Of a DNA stretch of 64,000 bases, positions 32,575-42,733 are shown in pieces. The notes below the pieces were generated by a model. The model was not told the DNA's origin. It saw only the letters and a list, made by a program, of their open reading frames with translations, and did not search any database. Every line of letters starts with the position of its first letter. Within the stretch, counting starts at the first letter, position 1. This DNA comes from Aestuariivita boseongensis. GTDB lineage: Bacteria > Pseudomonadota > Alphaproteobacteria > Rhodobacterales > Rhodobacteraceae. Made by a program: the position numbers and the translations under genes. The stretch covers positions 62,001 to 126,000 of the forward strand of contig NZ_JXYH01000001.1 of the NCBI RefSeq assembly GCF_001262635.1. The letters are read 5' to 3'.

Positions 32575-33411
32575 TCAGGTCAGAAAAGGCTTTGCTTGCA
32601 TTGTCTTAGGGATTGGCACACCCAATCGTGACAAGATCGTGGGTGCCAGTTGCAGCTGGTCGATCACGGTGTCTTCGGACGGCCCTTCTGCATCGCCGAA
32701 GTAATAGAGCGCCGCGTCCTGCTGGAGCGTTCCGCGCCCGCCGTGATGGCCGCGGTCGTCTTGGCCGTGATCGGCCGTCACGATCACCTCATAGCCCATC
32801 TGCCGCCAGCGCGGGATGAAGGGGGCCAGCATCTCGTCCATGACGGCGCAGGCATGGTCCATCTCGTGGCTTTCGTGGAAAAACCGGTGACCCATGCTGT
32901 CGAGTGTGCAGGTGTGCAGCATCCCGTAATTCAATCCGAACCGCAGGCAGAGATTGGTCAGCGTGCCAAAGAGATCCACGTCTGACGGCGTCATCTGATT
33001 GGCGTGGCCATAGCCCGTCATGGAGTGGAAGCGGCCGTGATTGATCGTCTCGCTTTCGGGTTCGTCATATTCGATATCGCGAACAAAATCAAAGGGATGG
33101 CGATTGAAGAACTCCGACCAGAAGCTATGCGCGACCGCCCCCGTGACCCCGCCCGCCTTGCGCGTTTCCGAAAAGACATCCGGATGCGAGAGGCGGAAGA
33201 CATTGCCATTGCCGGTGCAGCCATGCTCCTGGGGAGAGACGCCAGTATGGATCGACGCATAGCATGAGGCCGAGATCGAGGGCAGCACGGCGCGGTGGGT
33301 CCAGACGCGCGCCTCTCCGCTGTCGACCCAACCTTCGAGATTGCCGAACAGCCGCCGCCAGTTGCGATATGGGACGCCGTCGAGAATGATGAGGAGAAGC
33401 TTGTTATCCAT
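32575..33411 (-). CDS. alkaline phosphatase-superfamily (nucleotide pyrophosphatase/phosphodiesterase-like) enzyme
   Basis: A 278-residue protein without a signal peptide. Metal-site motifs of the alkaline phosphatase superfamily are present: LLLIILDGVPY at the N-terminus, the Ser/Thr nucleophile region LPSISASCYASIHTG, LDSMGHRFFHE and VTADHGQDDRGHHGG. This places it near type I phosphodiesterases. The esterase and the exported orphan lie on either side with opposite orientation. Substrate unknown. Confidence 0.82.
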   Translation of the reverse strand: MDNKLLLIILDGVPYRNWRRLFGNLEGWVDSGEARVWTHRAVLPSISASCYASIHTGVSPQEHGCTGNGNVFRLSHPDVFSETRKAGGVTGAVAHSFWSEFFNRHPFDFVRDIEYDEPESETINHGRFHSMTGYGHANQMTPSDVDLFGTLTNLCLRFGLNYGMLHTCTLDSMGHRFFHESHEMDHACAVMDEMLAPFIPRWRQMGYEVIVTADHGQDDRGHHGGRGTLQQDAALYYFGDAEGPSEDTVIDQLQLAPTILSRLGVPIPKTMQAKPFLT

Positions 33412-33817
33412 GGTCCGGCCTTTGATCTGGTGACGCCCTTTGTGCCCAGAGGACCGGGCGGAGGCAACGACAAAAGCGCGCGCGGAGTACCATGCGGCCG
33501 AAGCAGTCGGGTGCCCCGGTTTGTTCGGAAAGCCCTGTGTAACGTGCGTTCCTAGCCTATTTACCGGGCGTATGACACCTGTGGGATAGCTCTGTAGTTA
33601 ACGTAACATGTGCTGAAGTTGGGTGGTAAACGCTTAAGAACGGGGTAAGGGACGCTGGGTTTCTTTGGCCGGTATTCCTTGATGGGACGCCTGTGTTGGT
33701 CCTAAACTGATCGGACAGCTTACTAGATTTTCACAAACGAACTTGCCGCACATACCTTTTTCAACCGGATGGCAGGCGTCGGATCAGGCTTTTGTTTTCA
33801 AAACACAGGAGATTAAA
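33412..33817. other. 406-base spacer with a possible promoter
   Basis: No protein-like frame. Near the right side, TTGATG (33679-33684), an 18-base spacer and TAAACT (33703-33708) could drive the exported protein gene at 33818. The stretch is less GC-rich than its flanks and includes TTAACGTAA at about 33598. Nothing else was recognised. Confidence 0.35.
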
Positions 33818-34354
33818 GTGAAGCATATTGTACCAATGTTGATTGCCTTTCTGCTGGCTGCACCGATGAACGCGGCAGAACTTGATAAACGGTATGAAGA
33901 AATGGGCACTCTGAGCATCACACTTGGCGGTGATACCCGGACCCTCGTGATCCCATATGATACCGAACGCGATCGCGCATATGCCGAGCAAAAGGTCATT
34001 ATGGGAAGCTTCCTGACCATCAACGTGCTTGGTCGAAGCGTCGGAGAAGACGGCATGCCCGGCTCGCCTATGGTTCAGGTAACCCTTCAGCGCCGTTCCG
34101 GTGACATGCAACTCTTGTCCGTCGAGATGTTCGATGAGCAGGGCTATGCAGCTCCTCTCTCGATTGGCCCCGATGGCGGTAACGGAGCGCTGACGTCGTT
34201 TGAAATGACAGAAGACAACAAGGTGACTGCCACAATCGAGGGAGAGTTGCTGCGTCTTGCCGATTACACGAGTGTGCCCAAGATCGCCGACGGCGCCACG
34301 CCGCAGCCCACCACGATTTCCTTTTCTGTAACCCTGCCGTCTTTGGAAGACTAG
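33818..34354 (+). CDS. exported protein of unknown function
   Basis: A 178-residue protein not recognised as a known family. GTG 33818 is chosen for the CAGGAG six bases upstream; it gives a clear Sec signal, HIVPMLIAFLLAAPMNAA, with cleavage near residue 20. The mature part is acidic, has no cysteine, and looks beta-rich (SITLGGDTRTLVIPYD, TISFSVTLP). It is a single-gene unit with its own spacer and lower GC than neighbours, so it may be acquired. Confidence 0.7.
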   Translation: MKHIVPMLIAFLLAAPMNAAELDKRYEEMGTLSITLGGDTRTLVIPYDTERDRAYAEQKVIMGSFLTINVLGRSVGEDGMPGSPMVQVTLQRRSGDMQLLSVEMFDEQGYAAPLSIGPDGGNGALTSFEMTEDNKVTATIEGELLRLADYTSVPKIADGATPQPTTISFSVTLPSLED

Positions 34355-34429
34355 GTTGCGGTTGGCACCCGAACCCTGCCTTCGCCGCGCGTCCCCGGTG
34401 CCGAAGAAGAGATCGGAGCTTAGATCGCT

Positions 34430-36067
34430 CTAGTTGCCTGCGCTTTCCATCTTGCGGTTCGCCAACACGTCTTCCAGCCAGCCCAGTTTCATCTCGGGGA
34501 CGGAGCTAAGCAAGAGGTCGGTGTAATCGTCGAAGGGTGGGGTCAGCACCTCGGTCTTGCCGCCGTAGCGCTGCACGCGGCCCTGGTACATCACCGCGAT
34601 GCTGTCGGCGATGGCGCGCACTGTGGCCAGATCGTGGGTGATGAAGAGATAGGCGACATCTTCGATCTTTTGTAGCTCAAGCAGCAACTTTAGGATACCG
34701 TCGGCCACCAGCGGATCAAGCGCCGAGGTGACCTCGTCACAGATGATCAGCTTGGGCTTGGCGGCCAGCGCGCGGGCGATGCAGACACGCTGTTTCTGCC
34801 CGCCCGAGAGTTCCGCCGGATAGCGGTCCTGGAAACCTTTCCCCAGTTCGATTTCGTCCAACAGTTCCTGAATGCGTTTCTGTTTCGCCTCGCCCTTGAG
34901 GCCAAAATAGAATTCCAAGGGTCGTCCGATGATGGTGCCCACGGTCTGGCGCGGGTTCATGGCGGTGTCGGCCATCTGGTAGATCATCTGCAATTCCCGC
35001 AGGTCGTCTATGGGGCGGGAGGACAGGTCTGGTGTCAGCTCGCGCCCGTCGAAGATGATCTTGCCGTCGCGCGGGGGCAGAAGGCCTGTAATCACCCGCG
35101 CGAGGGTGGACTTGCCCGACCCGGATTCGCCCACAACGGCAAGGGTCTGGCCGGGGTAAAGCTCGACATTCACATCGTGCAGCACGTCGAATTGCGTCCC
35201 CTTGTAGCGTGCGGTGATATGTTCGCATTTCAGAACAGGCTCGCCCGCAGGGGATTTTTCGGGATGTTCGATGGAGCGGACGGAGACTAGCGCTTTAGTA
35301 TAGTCTTCCCTGGGGTGGTTTATGATCTGATCTGTAGCGCCGTATTCGACCATGTCGCCCATCTTAAGCACCATGATGTCATCGCTCACCTGCGCCACGA
35401 CGGCCAGGTCATGCGTGATATAAAGGGCTGCCACGCCAGTGTCGCGAATGGCGTCCTTGATCGCGGCCAGAACGTCGATCTGAGTGGTCACATCAAGCGC
35501 CGTGGTCGGTTCGTCAAAGACAACCAAATCGGGTTCGGGGCATAGGGCGAGCGCGGTCATGCAGCGCTGCAACTGACCGCCAGAGACCTGGTGGGGATAA
35601 CGTCTTCCGATGTTTTCGGGATCGGGCAGGCCCAGTTTGCGGAACAGTTCGACAGCCCGCGCTTCGGCGTCTTTCTTTGAAAACTTGCCTTGAAGGATGG
35701 CCGCTTCGGTCACCTGTTCCATGATCTGTTTGGCGGGGTTGAAGCTGGCTGCGGCAGATTGTGAGACATAGGTCACCTCGCCCCCGCGCAGTTTCCGGAT
35801 ATCCTTAAGGCTGGATTTAAGGATGTCACGACCGTTCACCCAGACCTCGCCGCCGGTGATTTTCACACCGCCCCGGCCATAGGCCATCGACGCCAGGCCG
35901 ATGGTGGATTTGCCGGCACCGGATTCGCCGATCAGCCCCAGCACCTTGCCCGGCATCAGATCAAAATCGACGCCGTGAACAATCTCGATATCGCGGGGCT
36001 TTTCGCCGGGCGGATAGACCGTTGCGCCGATCTTCAGGCCGCGGACTTTGAGCAGAGGTTCCGTCAT
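34430..36067 (-). CDS. dipeptide/oligopeptide-type ABC transporter, double ATPase
   Basis: A 545-residue protein with two complete nucleotide-binding domains, equivalent to DppD fused to DppF. Domain one has Walker A GESGAGKST and Walker B LVVFDEPTTALD; domain two has GESGSGKST near residue 318, LSGGQKQR and LIICDEVTSALD. The start overlaps the permease stop by one base. It powers the importer encoded upstream. Confidence 0.92.
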   Translation of the reverse strand: MTEPLLKVRGLKIGATVYPPGEKPRDIEIVHGVDFDLMPGKVLGLIGESGAGKSTIGLASMAYGRGGVKITGGEVWVNGRDILKSSLKDIRKLRGGEVTYVSQSAAASFNPAKQIMEQVTEAAILQGKFSKKDAEARAVELFRKLGLPDPENIGRRYPHQVSGGQLQRCMTALALCPEPDLVVFDEPTTALDVTTQIDVLAAIKDAIRDTGVAALYITHDLAVVAQVSDDIMVLKMGDMVEYGATDQIINHPREDYTKALVSVRSIEHPEKSPAGEPVLKCEHITARYKGTQFDVLHDVNVELYPGQTLAVVGESGSGKSTLARVITGLLPPRDGKIIFDGRELTPDLSSRPIDDLRELQMIYQMADTAMNPRQTVGTIIGRPLEFYFGLKGEAKQKRIQELLDEIELGKGFQDRYPAELSGGQKQRVCIARALAAKPKLIICDEVTSALDPLVADGILKLLLELQKIEDVAYLFITHDLATVRAIADSIAVMYQGRVQRYGGKTEVLTPPFDDYTDLLLSSVPEMKLGWLEDVLANRKMESAGN

Positions 36068-36885
36068 CAGCCACGCCCTCCTTTCAGCGAAGTGGTGCGG
36101 TTCAGAATCCAGTCGGCCACTAGGTTCACGCTGATCGCCAGCGTGGCGATGGCGATGGCCGGATAAAGCGCGGCGCCGATCCCATAGACGATGCCGTCCT
36201 TGTTTTCCTTCACGATCCCGCCCCAGTCGGCCAGCGGTGGTTGTACGCCCAGGCCCAGGAAGGACAGGGTCGAGATGAAAAGCACCATGAAGATGAACCG
36301 CAGGCCCATTTCGGCGACCAGCGGGCTGAGCGCGTTTGGCAGGATTTCACGAAAAATTATCCAGCCGCGTTTCTCGCCGCGCAGCTTGGCGGCTTCGACA
36401 TAGTCCATGACGTTGATATCGACTGCGACAGCGCGACTTAGGCGGAACACGCGGGTGGAATCGAGAAGCCCCATGACCAAGATCAGCGTGGTCACCGTAA
36501 CCGGTAGCACTGCCAGCACGACCAGCGCCAGGATTAGCGACGGGATCGACATCAGCAGATCCACCAGACGCGACAGGACCTGGTCTGCCCAGCCACCCAG
36601 AACCGCCGCCAAAAAGCCCAACACCGATCCGGTAACAAAGCTGAGGATGGTGGCCGCGGTCGCAATGAAGATCGTCGTGCGGCCACCATAAATCATCCGG
36701 GTGAGGAGATCGCGGCCAATATTGTCGGTGCCCAGCAGGTGATTGGCCGAAGACGGCTCCCAGACATCGCCCACGACTTCGGCCATGCCATAAGGCGCCA
36801 GAAACGGCGCGAAGATCGCGGCGATGAAGTATAGAGCCGTGAAGAAGAGGCCAATCATCGCGGAAACGGGTATGTTGGTGAACAT
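36067..36885 (-). CDS. peptide-type ABC transporter permease, DppC-like
   Basis: A 272-residue inner-membrane permease with about six helices. The N-terminal helix and the loop NHLLGTDNIGRDLLTRMIYG are typical of DppC/OppC, and EAAKLRGEKRGWIIFREILPNAL is the ATPase-contact loop (near residues 160-185). Fifteen bases separate it from the DppB-like gene. Confidence 0.92.
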   Translation of the reverse strand: MFTNIPVSAMIGLFFTALYFIAAIFAPFLAPYGMAEVVGDVWEPSSANHLLGTDNIGRDLLTRMIYGGRTTIFIATAATILSFVTGSVLGFLAAVLGGWADQVLSRLVDLLMSIPSLILALVVLAVLPVTVTTLILVMGLLDSTRVFRLSRAVAVDINVMDYVEAAKLRGEKRGWIIFREILPNALSPLVAEMGLRFIFMVLFISTLSFLGLGVQPPLADWGGIVKENKDGIVYGIGAALYPAIAIATLAISVNLVADWILNRTTSLKGGRG

Positions 36886-36900
36886 GGCGCGACTGCTCCT

Positions 36901-37857
36901 TTACTTGGGATGCCGGAGGCGCGGATTTGCGAGGATCGAAACGAGATCGGCGATCAGGTTCAGAGAGATATAGATGCCTGCGAAGATGACGCCGCAGGCC
37001 AGCACCACGGGCACATCGCGCTTGACCACCGCATCAACCAGGTATTGGCCCATGCCGGGATAGACGAACACCACCTCGACCACGACGACGCCAACCACCA
37101 GGTAAGCCAGGTTCAGCATCACCACGGTGACAATCGGCGCGATTGCGTTCGGAAAGGCGTGTTTGCGGATCACGTTGAACGTGCTGAGCCCTTTGAGCTC
37201 GGCTGTTTCGATATAGGCCGATTGCATCACGTTCAGAATGGCCGCCCGCGTCATGCGCATCATATGCGCCAGCACGACCATCGTCAGCACGATAACGGGA
37301 AGGGCGATAGCATGCAGTTTCTGGCCCAGCGACATGGAATCGCTAATCAGGGCAAGCGGAGCGAACCACCCCAACTGCACGGCGATGAAATAGACCAGCA
37401 CATAGCCGATCAGAAATTCCGGTATGGAAATCGTGGCCAATGTCGCGCCCGAGATGACCTTGTCAGGCCAGCGGTTTTGGTAACGCACCGCCAGAAGGCC
37501 CAGGAAAATTGCCAGCGGGACCGAGAAGACGGCCGCCCAAAAGGCCAGGAACAGCGTATTGCCAAGCCTATTGGAAATGCTTGTCGCGATATCAAGCCGG
37601 TTGGTGATCGAGGTGCCCAGATCGCCCTGAACGATACCGCCCAGCCATTGAAAATATCGGGTGATGGCAGGCTGATCGAGGCCCATCTCGCGGCGCAGGT
37701 TGGCCAGCGCCTCTTCCGTGGCGCCCTGGCCCAGCACCGCTTGTGCCGCGTCGCCCGGAAGGGCTTCGGTCAGGCCGAAGATCATGGCTGACGCGGCGAA
37801 AAGGAGGAGGATGCCCAGCGCAATGCGCTGGAGCACCAGTTTCAGGATCGGATGCAT
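36901..37857 (-). CDS. peptide-type ABC transporter permease, DppB-like
   Basis: A 318-residue permease with six helices. It has the DppB-type N-terminus (LKLVLQRIALGILLLFAASA), the large periplasmic loop with LRREMGLDQPAITRYFQW, and ETAELKGLSTFNVIRKHAFPNAI as contact loop. It follows the binding-protein gene by one base. Confidence 0.92.
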   Translation of the reverse strand: MHPILKLVLQRIALGILLLFAASAMIFGLTEALPGDAAQAVLGQGATEEALANLRREMGLDQPAITRYFQWLGGIVQGDLGTSITNRLDIATSISNRLGNTLFLAFWAAVFSVPLAIFLGLLAVRYQNRWPDKVISGATLATISIPEFLIGYVLVYFIAVQLGWFAPLALISDSMSLGQKLHAIALPVIVLTMVVLAHMMRMTRAAILNVMQSAYIETAELKGLSTFNVIRKHAFPNAIAPIVTVVMLNLAYLVVGVVVVEVVFVYPGMGQYLVDAVVKRDVPVVLACGVIFAGIYISLNLIADLVSILANPRLRHPK

Positions 37858-37858
37858 C

Positions 37859-39445
37859 TTACGACGCCAGCCACACCTTCGAGGAATAGGTGCCCGACAT
37901 CATATCGCCGGTCGGATCATCGATCCAGCCTTGCACCGCGGTGTTCACGCCGTTCACGAAATCGTTGAACATCGGCGCGATCAGGCCGCCTTCGTTGTGC
38001 ATCATCTGGCCCATGTCGGCATAGATGGCCTTGCGTTTGGCCGGGTCGAGTTCAGCCCGTGCGGCAAGAAGCATCTTGTCGAAATCCTCGCGCTTCCAGC
38101 GCGTGTCATTCCAATCCGCGGTGGACAGATAGGCCGTGGAATACATCTGGTCCTGCGTGGCCCGGCCACCCCAGTAGGAGGCGCAGAAGGGCTGATTGTT
38201 CCAGACCTCCGACCAGTAGCCGTCACCTGGCTCGCGCTTGAGCTCCAGCGGAATACCGGCGGCTTGTGCCGTCTGCTGGAAAAGCTGCGCTGCTTCGACC
38301 GCGCCAGGGAAGGCCACATCCGACACGCGCAGGATGATTGGCGATCCGTCATGGCCCGACTTGGCGTAATGCTCGGCAGCTTTTTCCGGATCGTAGGCGC
38401 GCTGCTCAATCTCGGTATAAAGCGGATAGGCCGCGTTGATCGGCGTGTCATTCCCGACCGAGCCGAAGCCGCGGAGGATCTTGTCGACCATCTCTTCGCG
38501 GTCGATGGCGTATTTCAGCGCCAGCCGCAGCTCGTTCTTGTCGAAGGGTTCGGTGTCCACATGCATGATGAAGACATAATGGCCTGGTCCCGATGCGTTG
38601 CGCACGGTCAGGTTGGGCGCACGGTTCAGCAGTGCCGCCACTTTGGGATCGACACGGTTGGCCACATGTACCTGACCCGATTGCAGCGCCGCCATGCGGG
38701 CGGTTGCATCGTTGATGACGATTACTTCTGAGGTTTCGACATGGCCGCGATTGGAATCCCAATAATTCGGGTTGCGGCGGAACAGGTGGCGCACGCCGGG
38801 TTCGTCAAGCTCCGTGATATAGGGGCCACTGCCGATACCGGCCGCAGGGTTGTCAAAGCCGCCATCGGGCTGAATCATCAGGTGATAATCGGCAAAGTAG
38901 TAGGGCAGGTCAGCATTGGGGCCGTCCAGTGTCACTTCAAACACATTGCCATCGACGCGCATCGACTCGATCGCGCGCAACAGGCCCAGAGCGCCAGATT
39001 GGGACTCTTCGTTGCTGTGGCGTTCGATGGTGCGCATCACGTCTTCGGCGGTCAGCGTCTTGCCATTGTGGAATTCGATGCCCGAGCGGATCTTGAAGCG
39101 CCATGTCTTGGCGTCTGCTGACGCTTCGACTTCTTCGGCGACGCGGTTCTCGATGGAGCCGTCGGGCGCCACTTCAACCAGGGTTTCGCCGAAATGATAC
39201 AGGTTTGCATAAGGCACCTGGCTGGCGGCCAGAGCCGGATCAAGCGAGTTGGTGCTTTCCCCGCCGATCGAGCCAAGTTTCAGATCGCCGCCCTTGGTGG
39301 GACCCGCGGCCTGAACCGCATCGGCAAACATGGTCGAGGCAACTGCGGCGCTGACGCCCAGGGCGGCGGCCTTGCCCATGAATTCACGGCGGCTCATTTT
39401 GCCTGCCGTGACACGACCGGCATAATAGTCGAGTTGATCTTTCAT
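37859..39445 (-). CDS. family 5 ABC transporter substrate-binding protein, Tat-exported
   Basis: A 528-residue peptide/nickel-type binding protein. The start at 39445 yields MKDQLDYYAGRVTAGKMSRR, with a Tat motif SRREFMGKAAALG at residues 17-29 after an unusually long n-region. The family core (GSIGGESTNSLDPALAA, FKIRSGIEFHNGKTLTAEDV) follows. Supplies ligand to the DppBC-like permeases; likely a peptide or peptide-like compound, given the hydrolase next door. Confidence 0.88.
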   Translation of the reverse strand: MKDQLDYYAGRVTAGKMSRREFMGKAAALGVSAAVASTMFADAVQAAGPTKGGDLKLGSIGGESTNSLDPALAASQVPYANLYHFGETLVEVAPDGSIENRVAEEVEASADAKTWRFKIRSGIEFHNGKTLTAEDVMRTIERHSNEESQSGALGLLRAIESMRVDGNVFEVTLDGPNADLPYYFADYHLMIQPDGGFDNPAAGIGSGPYITELDEPGVRHLFRRNPNYWDSNRGHVETSEVIVINDATARMAALQSGQVHVANRVDPKVAALLNRAPNLTVRNASGPGHYVFIMHVDTEPFDKNELRLALKYAIDREEMVDKILRGFGSVGNDTPINAAYPLYTEIEQRAYDPEKAAEHYAKSGHDGSPIILRVSDVAFPGAVEAAQLFQQTAQAAGIPLELKREPGDGYWSEVWNNQPFCASYWGGRATQDQMYSTAYLSTADWNDTRWKREDFDKMLLAARAELDPAKRKAIYADMGQMMHNEGGLIAPMFNDFVNGVNTAVQGWIDDPTGDMMSGTYSSKVWLAS

Positions 39446-39563
39446 TGATTTCTCCCGTTGGTGTTCCCCCGCGTTCTTGCGCGGTTTGTTGATTGATGAG
39501 TCAAGGTTTGCGCATTTGAACCGGTGTCGCAAGGATTAATGATGGTCTGGACGGACGGTCCGG

Positions 39564-41537
39564 TCACATTTGGTCGCGCGGAATCTGGTCGGTCATGCTG
39601 CGTTCATAGATCAGCACGTCGTTTTCATAGGCCTTGAGTGTGGCACTCAGATGAAAGGTGGTGGCGTCTGATCGCATCTCGCAGCATGTCTCGGTGCGCA
39701 GCTGGATGCCGTCGCGTTCCAGTTCATCGGTCCAATGGCACGCACCCCTGGCCGACAAGGGGTCGTCGGGGTGGATCGTCCAGCATTCGCGCGCGACATG
39801 CCCGTTGATCAGCCCGTGATCATTGTCCTGAACCTTGCCGAAATCATCCTCGATGACGAGAGAGACGACGCCCGTGGTGTGATCCGTTTCGGTCCGGCGG
39901 ATGTGATGAGCCTCGCGCAGCTGGGTCGTCCGCCAGGGCGCCTCTGCATCGGGTGGGGGAAAGCTGCGTTCGGGCTGATGCGCGGTCTCGCGTAGCGGCA
40001 AATCCACATGGCCTGCAGTTAGTGTCATGCGCGTCTTCAACGGCGAGGGCCATATAAGCGGCCAATAGGCATTCGAGATCGCAAGGCGCAGCCTGTGCCC
40101 CCGGGGTACGCGATAGGCGATATGGTCAAGGCGCAGTGTGATCACGGTGTCCCGATCCACCTCCATCGGCTGAGGGTCGGCTGCACTTTCACGGTGGCTC
40201 AGGTTCAAGACTCCATAGGTGATCCGGGTCGACGCGCCATCCGGATGCACGTGGTTCAGCCGCACGGCAATCTGGCCCTGCGGCTGGTCCGAGCGCAGGC
40301 GCAAAGTGACCTCTGGCGCGCCTGCGATATCAGTATCTTGCTCCAGCGGGGCAGTGTCAAAGCAGACCGATTTGCTGTCATCATTGCGCTGATCGCCGGG
40401 CAGTTCCGGCCCCAGCCAGATCGCGCAATACTCTCCGCCATCCGCGCCGGTATCCTGGGGCGAGGCGACAAGCCGGGTGAACGCTCCGGCCGTTCCAAGC
40501 CCATCCGGCCCAAGATCCAGCCTTTGGGTCAATTCTGCCGGGGCATCCTGATTGATCCAGCGACCAGGGCGGTCTGTATACCACGTGGCGGGCCGCGCGC
40601 CGTCCATCAGATAGGTGGAGTAATCGGGATCGTTCTCAACACCGGTGTCGATATCCTTCAGCCAGCGGTCCCACCATCTGAGCGCTTCCTGCAGGAACCC
40701 GATGCGCGGCTCCGGCACGGCGAAATGCGGGTATTTGTGCACCCATGGCCCCACGATGCCCTTTGCGCCGGGGATGTTCTCGACGATCTGCGGGACGGCG
40801 TTCTTATAGGCATCGCCCCAGCCGCCGATAGCCAGAACGCGCGCCTTGATGGCCCCGAAATCTTCGCAGACCGACCCGTGCCGCCAATAGGCGTCGCGCC
40901 TTTGGTGGCGCAGCCAAAGCGCGGGCAGGAAGGGCTCGGCCTCCAGCCGCTCTAGCCACATCTCGCGCCAATTTTCCCTTAAGGCCGGATCGGGCGCGCG
41001 CGACGAATAGGACCACATCGTGGCTCCCCAGCCCATGTTTTCGTTCAGCAGGCAGCCGCCCTTGAAATGAATGTCATCGGCAAAGCGGTCCACTGTGGAA
41101 CAGAGCGTAATGACGGCTTTCAGAGGTTCCGGCCCAAGCGCTGCGATCTGCAACCCGTTGAACCCGCCCCAGCTGATCCCCATGATCCCCACACGCCCCG
41201 AACACCAGGGCTGTGCAACGAGCCAGTTGATCACCTCCACCCCGTCAGCCAGCTCTTGCGGGGAATATTCATCCTCCATCAGCCCTTCGCTGTCGCCATT
41301 GCCGCGAATGTCCACGCGGATGCAGGCATAGCCGCGCTTGGCGAAATAGGGATGGGTCAGCGCATCGCGTGCGCAGGTCCCGTCGCGTTTGCGATAGGGC
41401 AGGTATTCAAGGATCGCAGGGACCGGATCGTCATGGGCGTCAACCGGACGCCAGACCCGGGCAGAGAGGCGGGTGCCGTCAGAAAGCGTGATCCCCAGAT
41501 CAGGCAGCTCTTCGATATCGCGCAGGGTGTTCTTCAT
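39564..41537 (-). CDS. CocE/NonD family hydrolase (X-Pro dipeptidyl peptidase S15 fold)
   Basis: A 657-residue enzyme. The catalytic domain has the nucleophile in GIMGISWGGFNGLQ near residue 120, with EYLPYRKRDGT and VDIRGNGDSEG ahead of it and histidine in GPWVHKYPH; the C-terminal jelly-roll domain of the family runs from about 390. Members cleave amide or ester bonds, including proline peptides and glutaryl-type acyl groups. No signal peptide, so it acts inside the cell. It leads the importer operon, so it probably processes the imported compound. Confidence 0.88.
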   Translation of the reverse strand: MKNTLRDIEELPDLGITLSDGTRLSARVWRPVDAHDDPVPAILEYLPYRKRDGTCARDALTHPYFAKRGYACIRVDIRGNGDSEGLMEDEYSPQELADGVEVINWLVAQPWCSGRVGIMGISWGGFNGLQIAALGPEPLKAVITLCSTVDRFADDIHFKGGCLLNENMGWGATMWSYSSRAPDPALRENWREMWLERLEAEPFLPALWLRHQRRDAYWRHGSVCEDFGAIKARVLAIGGWGDAYKNAVPQIVENIPGAKGIVGPWVHKYPHFAVPEPRIGFLQEALRWWDRWLKDIDTGVENDPDYSTYLMDGARPATWYTDRPGRWINQDAPAELTQRLDLGPDGLGTAGAFTRLVASPQDTGADGGEYCAIWLGPELPGDQRNDDSKSVCFDTAPLEQDTDIAGAPEVTLRLRSDQPQGQIAVRLNHVHPDGASTRITYGVLNLSHRESAADPQPMEVDRDTVITLRLDHIAYRVPRGHRLRLAISNAYWPLIWPSPLKTRMTLTAGHVDLPLRETAHQPERSFPPPDAEAPWRTTQLREAHHIRRTETDHTTGVVSLVIEDDFGKVQDNDHGLINGHVARECWTIHPDDPLSARGACHWTDELERDGIQLRTETCCEMRSDATTFHLSATLKAYENDVLIYERSMTDQIPRDQM

Positions 41538-41644
41538 GACCTGCACCCTCAGCGCCCGCGCTACGATGTGTCAAGCGACCTGCTGCTTCTTTCTGGCCCA
41601 AAATACCCAATCCCACAGGGATCAACTGCGCCACCGGTCCGAGA

Positions 41645-42733
41645 TCACGCCTTCACGGCCACCAGAAGATCCATCACATTGGTGCCCGTGGGACCTGTGA
41701 TCAACAACGCCTTTCGCGCCTCAAGAAAGGATCCACTGTCGGCCCTGGCCAACGCATCGGTTCCCTCGTCTGTCCAGGTCTCCCCGTCCACAACGCCGCC
41801 TGCGGCATCGGTGGGACCATCGGTGCCGTCGGTGCCGCCGACGACCACAGTGAGGTCGGGAACGCCCGCAATCTCGCGCGCCAGTTCCAGCGCCAGCGCC
41901 TGGTTGCGCCCGCCGTGGCCCGGCATCTCGGGAAGCTTCACCGTGGGCTCACCGCCCAGGATGAGCGCGCCCGGGGGCATTTCGCGCAGGCGCGCGCCGA
42001 TGCGGGGGGCCAGCACGCTGACATCGTCGTAAAGGCATTCTTCATTGGCGATGACATGGCCTGCCGCATGCGCGGCGGTATCGCGGGCGATCCGGTTGCT
42101 GGCGACGATCCGGCAGTCATAGGAAAAGCCCGGTGCCTCGGGGGCTGCGCCGATACCCGATCCGATCACCGCGATATCGTCACGCGGCACGTCCGAGATG
42201 GCCAGAACCTGCACCATGGCACCGGGAAACCGGGACAAAAGCCCGCCGCCCTTGATCCGCGATACCTTGCGGCGCTGGGCGTTCATCGCCCCGATATCAA
42301 GCCCTGCGGCCAGAAGCCGGTTGTTGAGCGCGGCAAGGCTTTCCAGCGTTTCGCCCTCCACCGGGTCTTCGGCCAACGCCGATGCGCCACCGGATACCAG
42401 AAGAAGCAGGCGGGAGCCTTCCGTCATTGCCTCGACCGCGGCGCGCAGGGCCGCGCCGCCTTCCAGGGACCGTTCATCGGGGACCGGATGCGCCGCCTCG
42501 ATCAGTTGGGCGTGATCGGGCAGGCCCTCCCCATGGCCGTCTTTGGTGACCACAAGGCAGGGCACATTGCCGTAATGATCCAGCGCCGCGCGCGCCATGG
42601 GCCCAGCAGCCTTGCCCACGGCAAGTATCCGGTCCGGGGCGTGGCCGGACAGCGCGCGCGCGGTGGCGTCATAGCCATCCACGGCGGCCACGGCAGCGTG
42701 CCAGAGGCGGAGGGCCTCGTCGCGCGGGCTCAT
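41645..42733 (-). CDS. glycerate 2-kinase (DUF4147/MOFRL family)
   Basis: A 362-residue kinase of the GckA/TtuD type, phosphorylating glycerate to 2-phosphoglycerate. It has [37 protein letters not shown] in the N-terminal domain, and GGEPTVKLP...[12 protein letters not shown] and [13 protein letters not shown] in the MOFRL domain. It is shorter than the commonly seen 420 residues, mainly from shorter loops. The start overlaps the dtd stop (ATGA). Provides the last step of hydroxypyruvate or tartronate routes. Confidence 0.88.
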   Translation of the reverse strand: MSPRDEALRLWHAAVAAVDGYDATARALSGHAPDRILAVGKAAGPMARAALDHYGNVPCLVVTKDGHGEGLPDHAQLIEAAHPVPDERSLEGGAALRAAVEAMTEGSRLLLLVSGGASALAEDPVEGETLESLAALNNRLLAAGLDIGAMNAQRRKVSRIKGGGLLSRFPGAMVQVLAISDVPRDDIAVIGSGIGAAPEAPGFSYDCRIVASNRIARDTAAHAAGHVIANEECLYDDVSVLAPRIGARLREMPPGALILGGEPTVKLPEMPGHGGRNQALALELAREIAGVPDLTVVVGGTDGTDGPTDAAGGVVDGETWTDEGTDALARADSGSFLEARKALLITGPTGTNVMDLLVAVKA

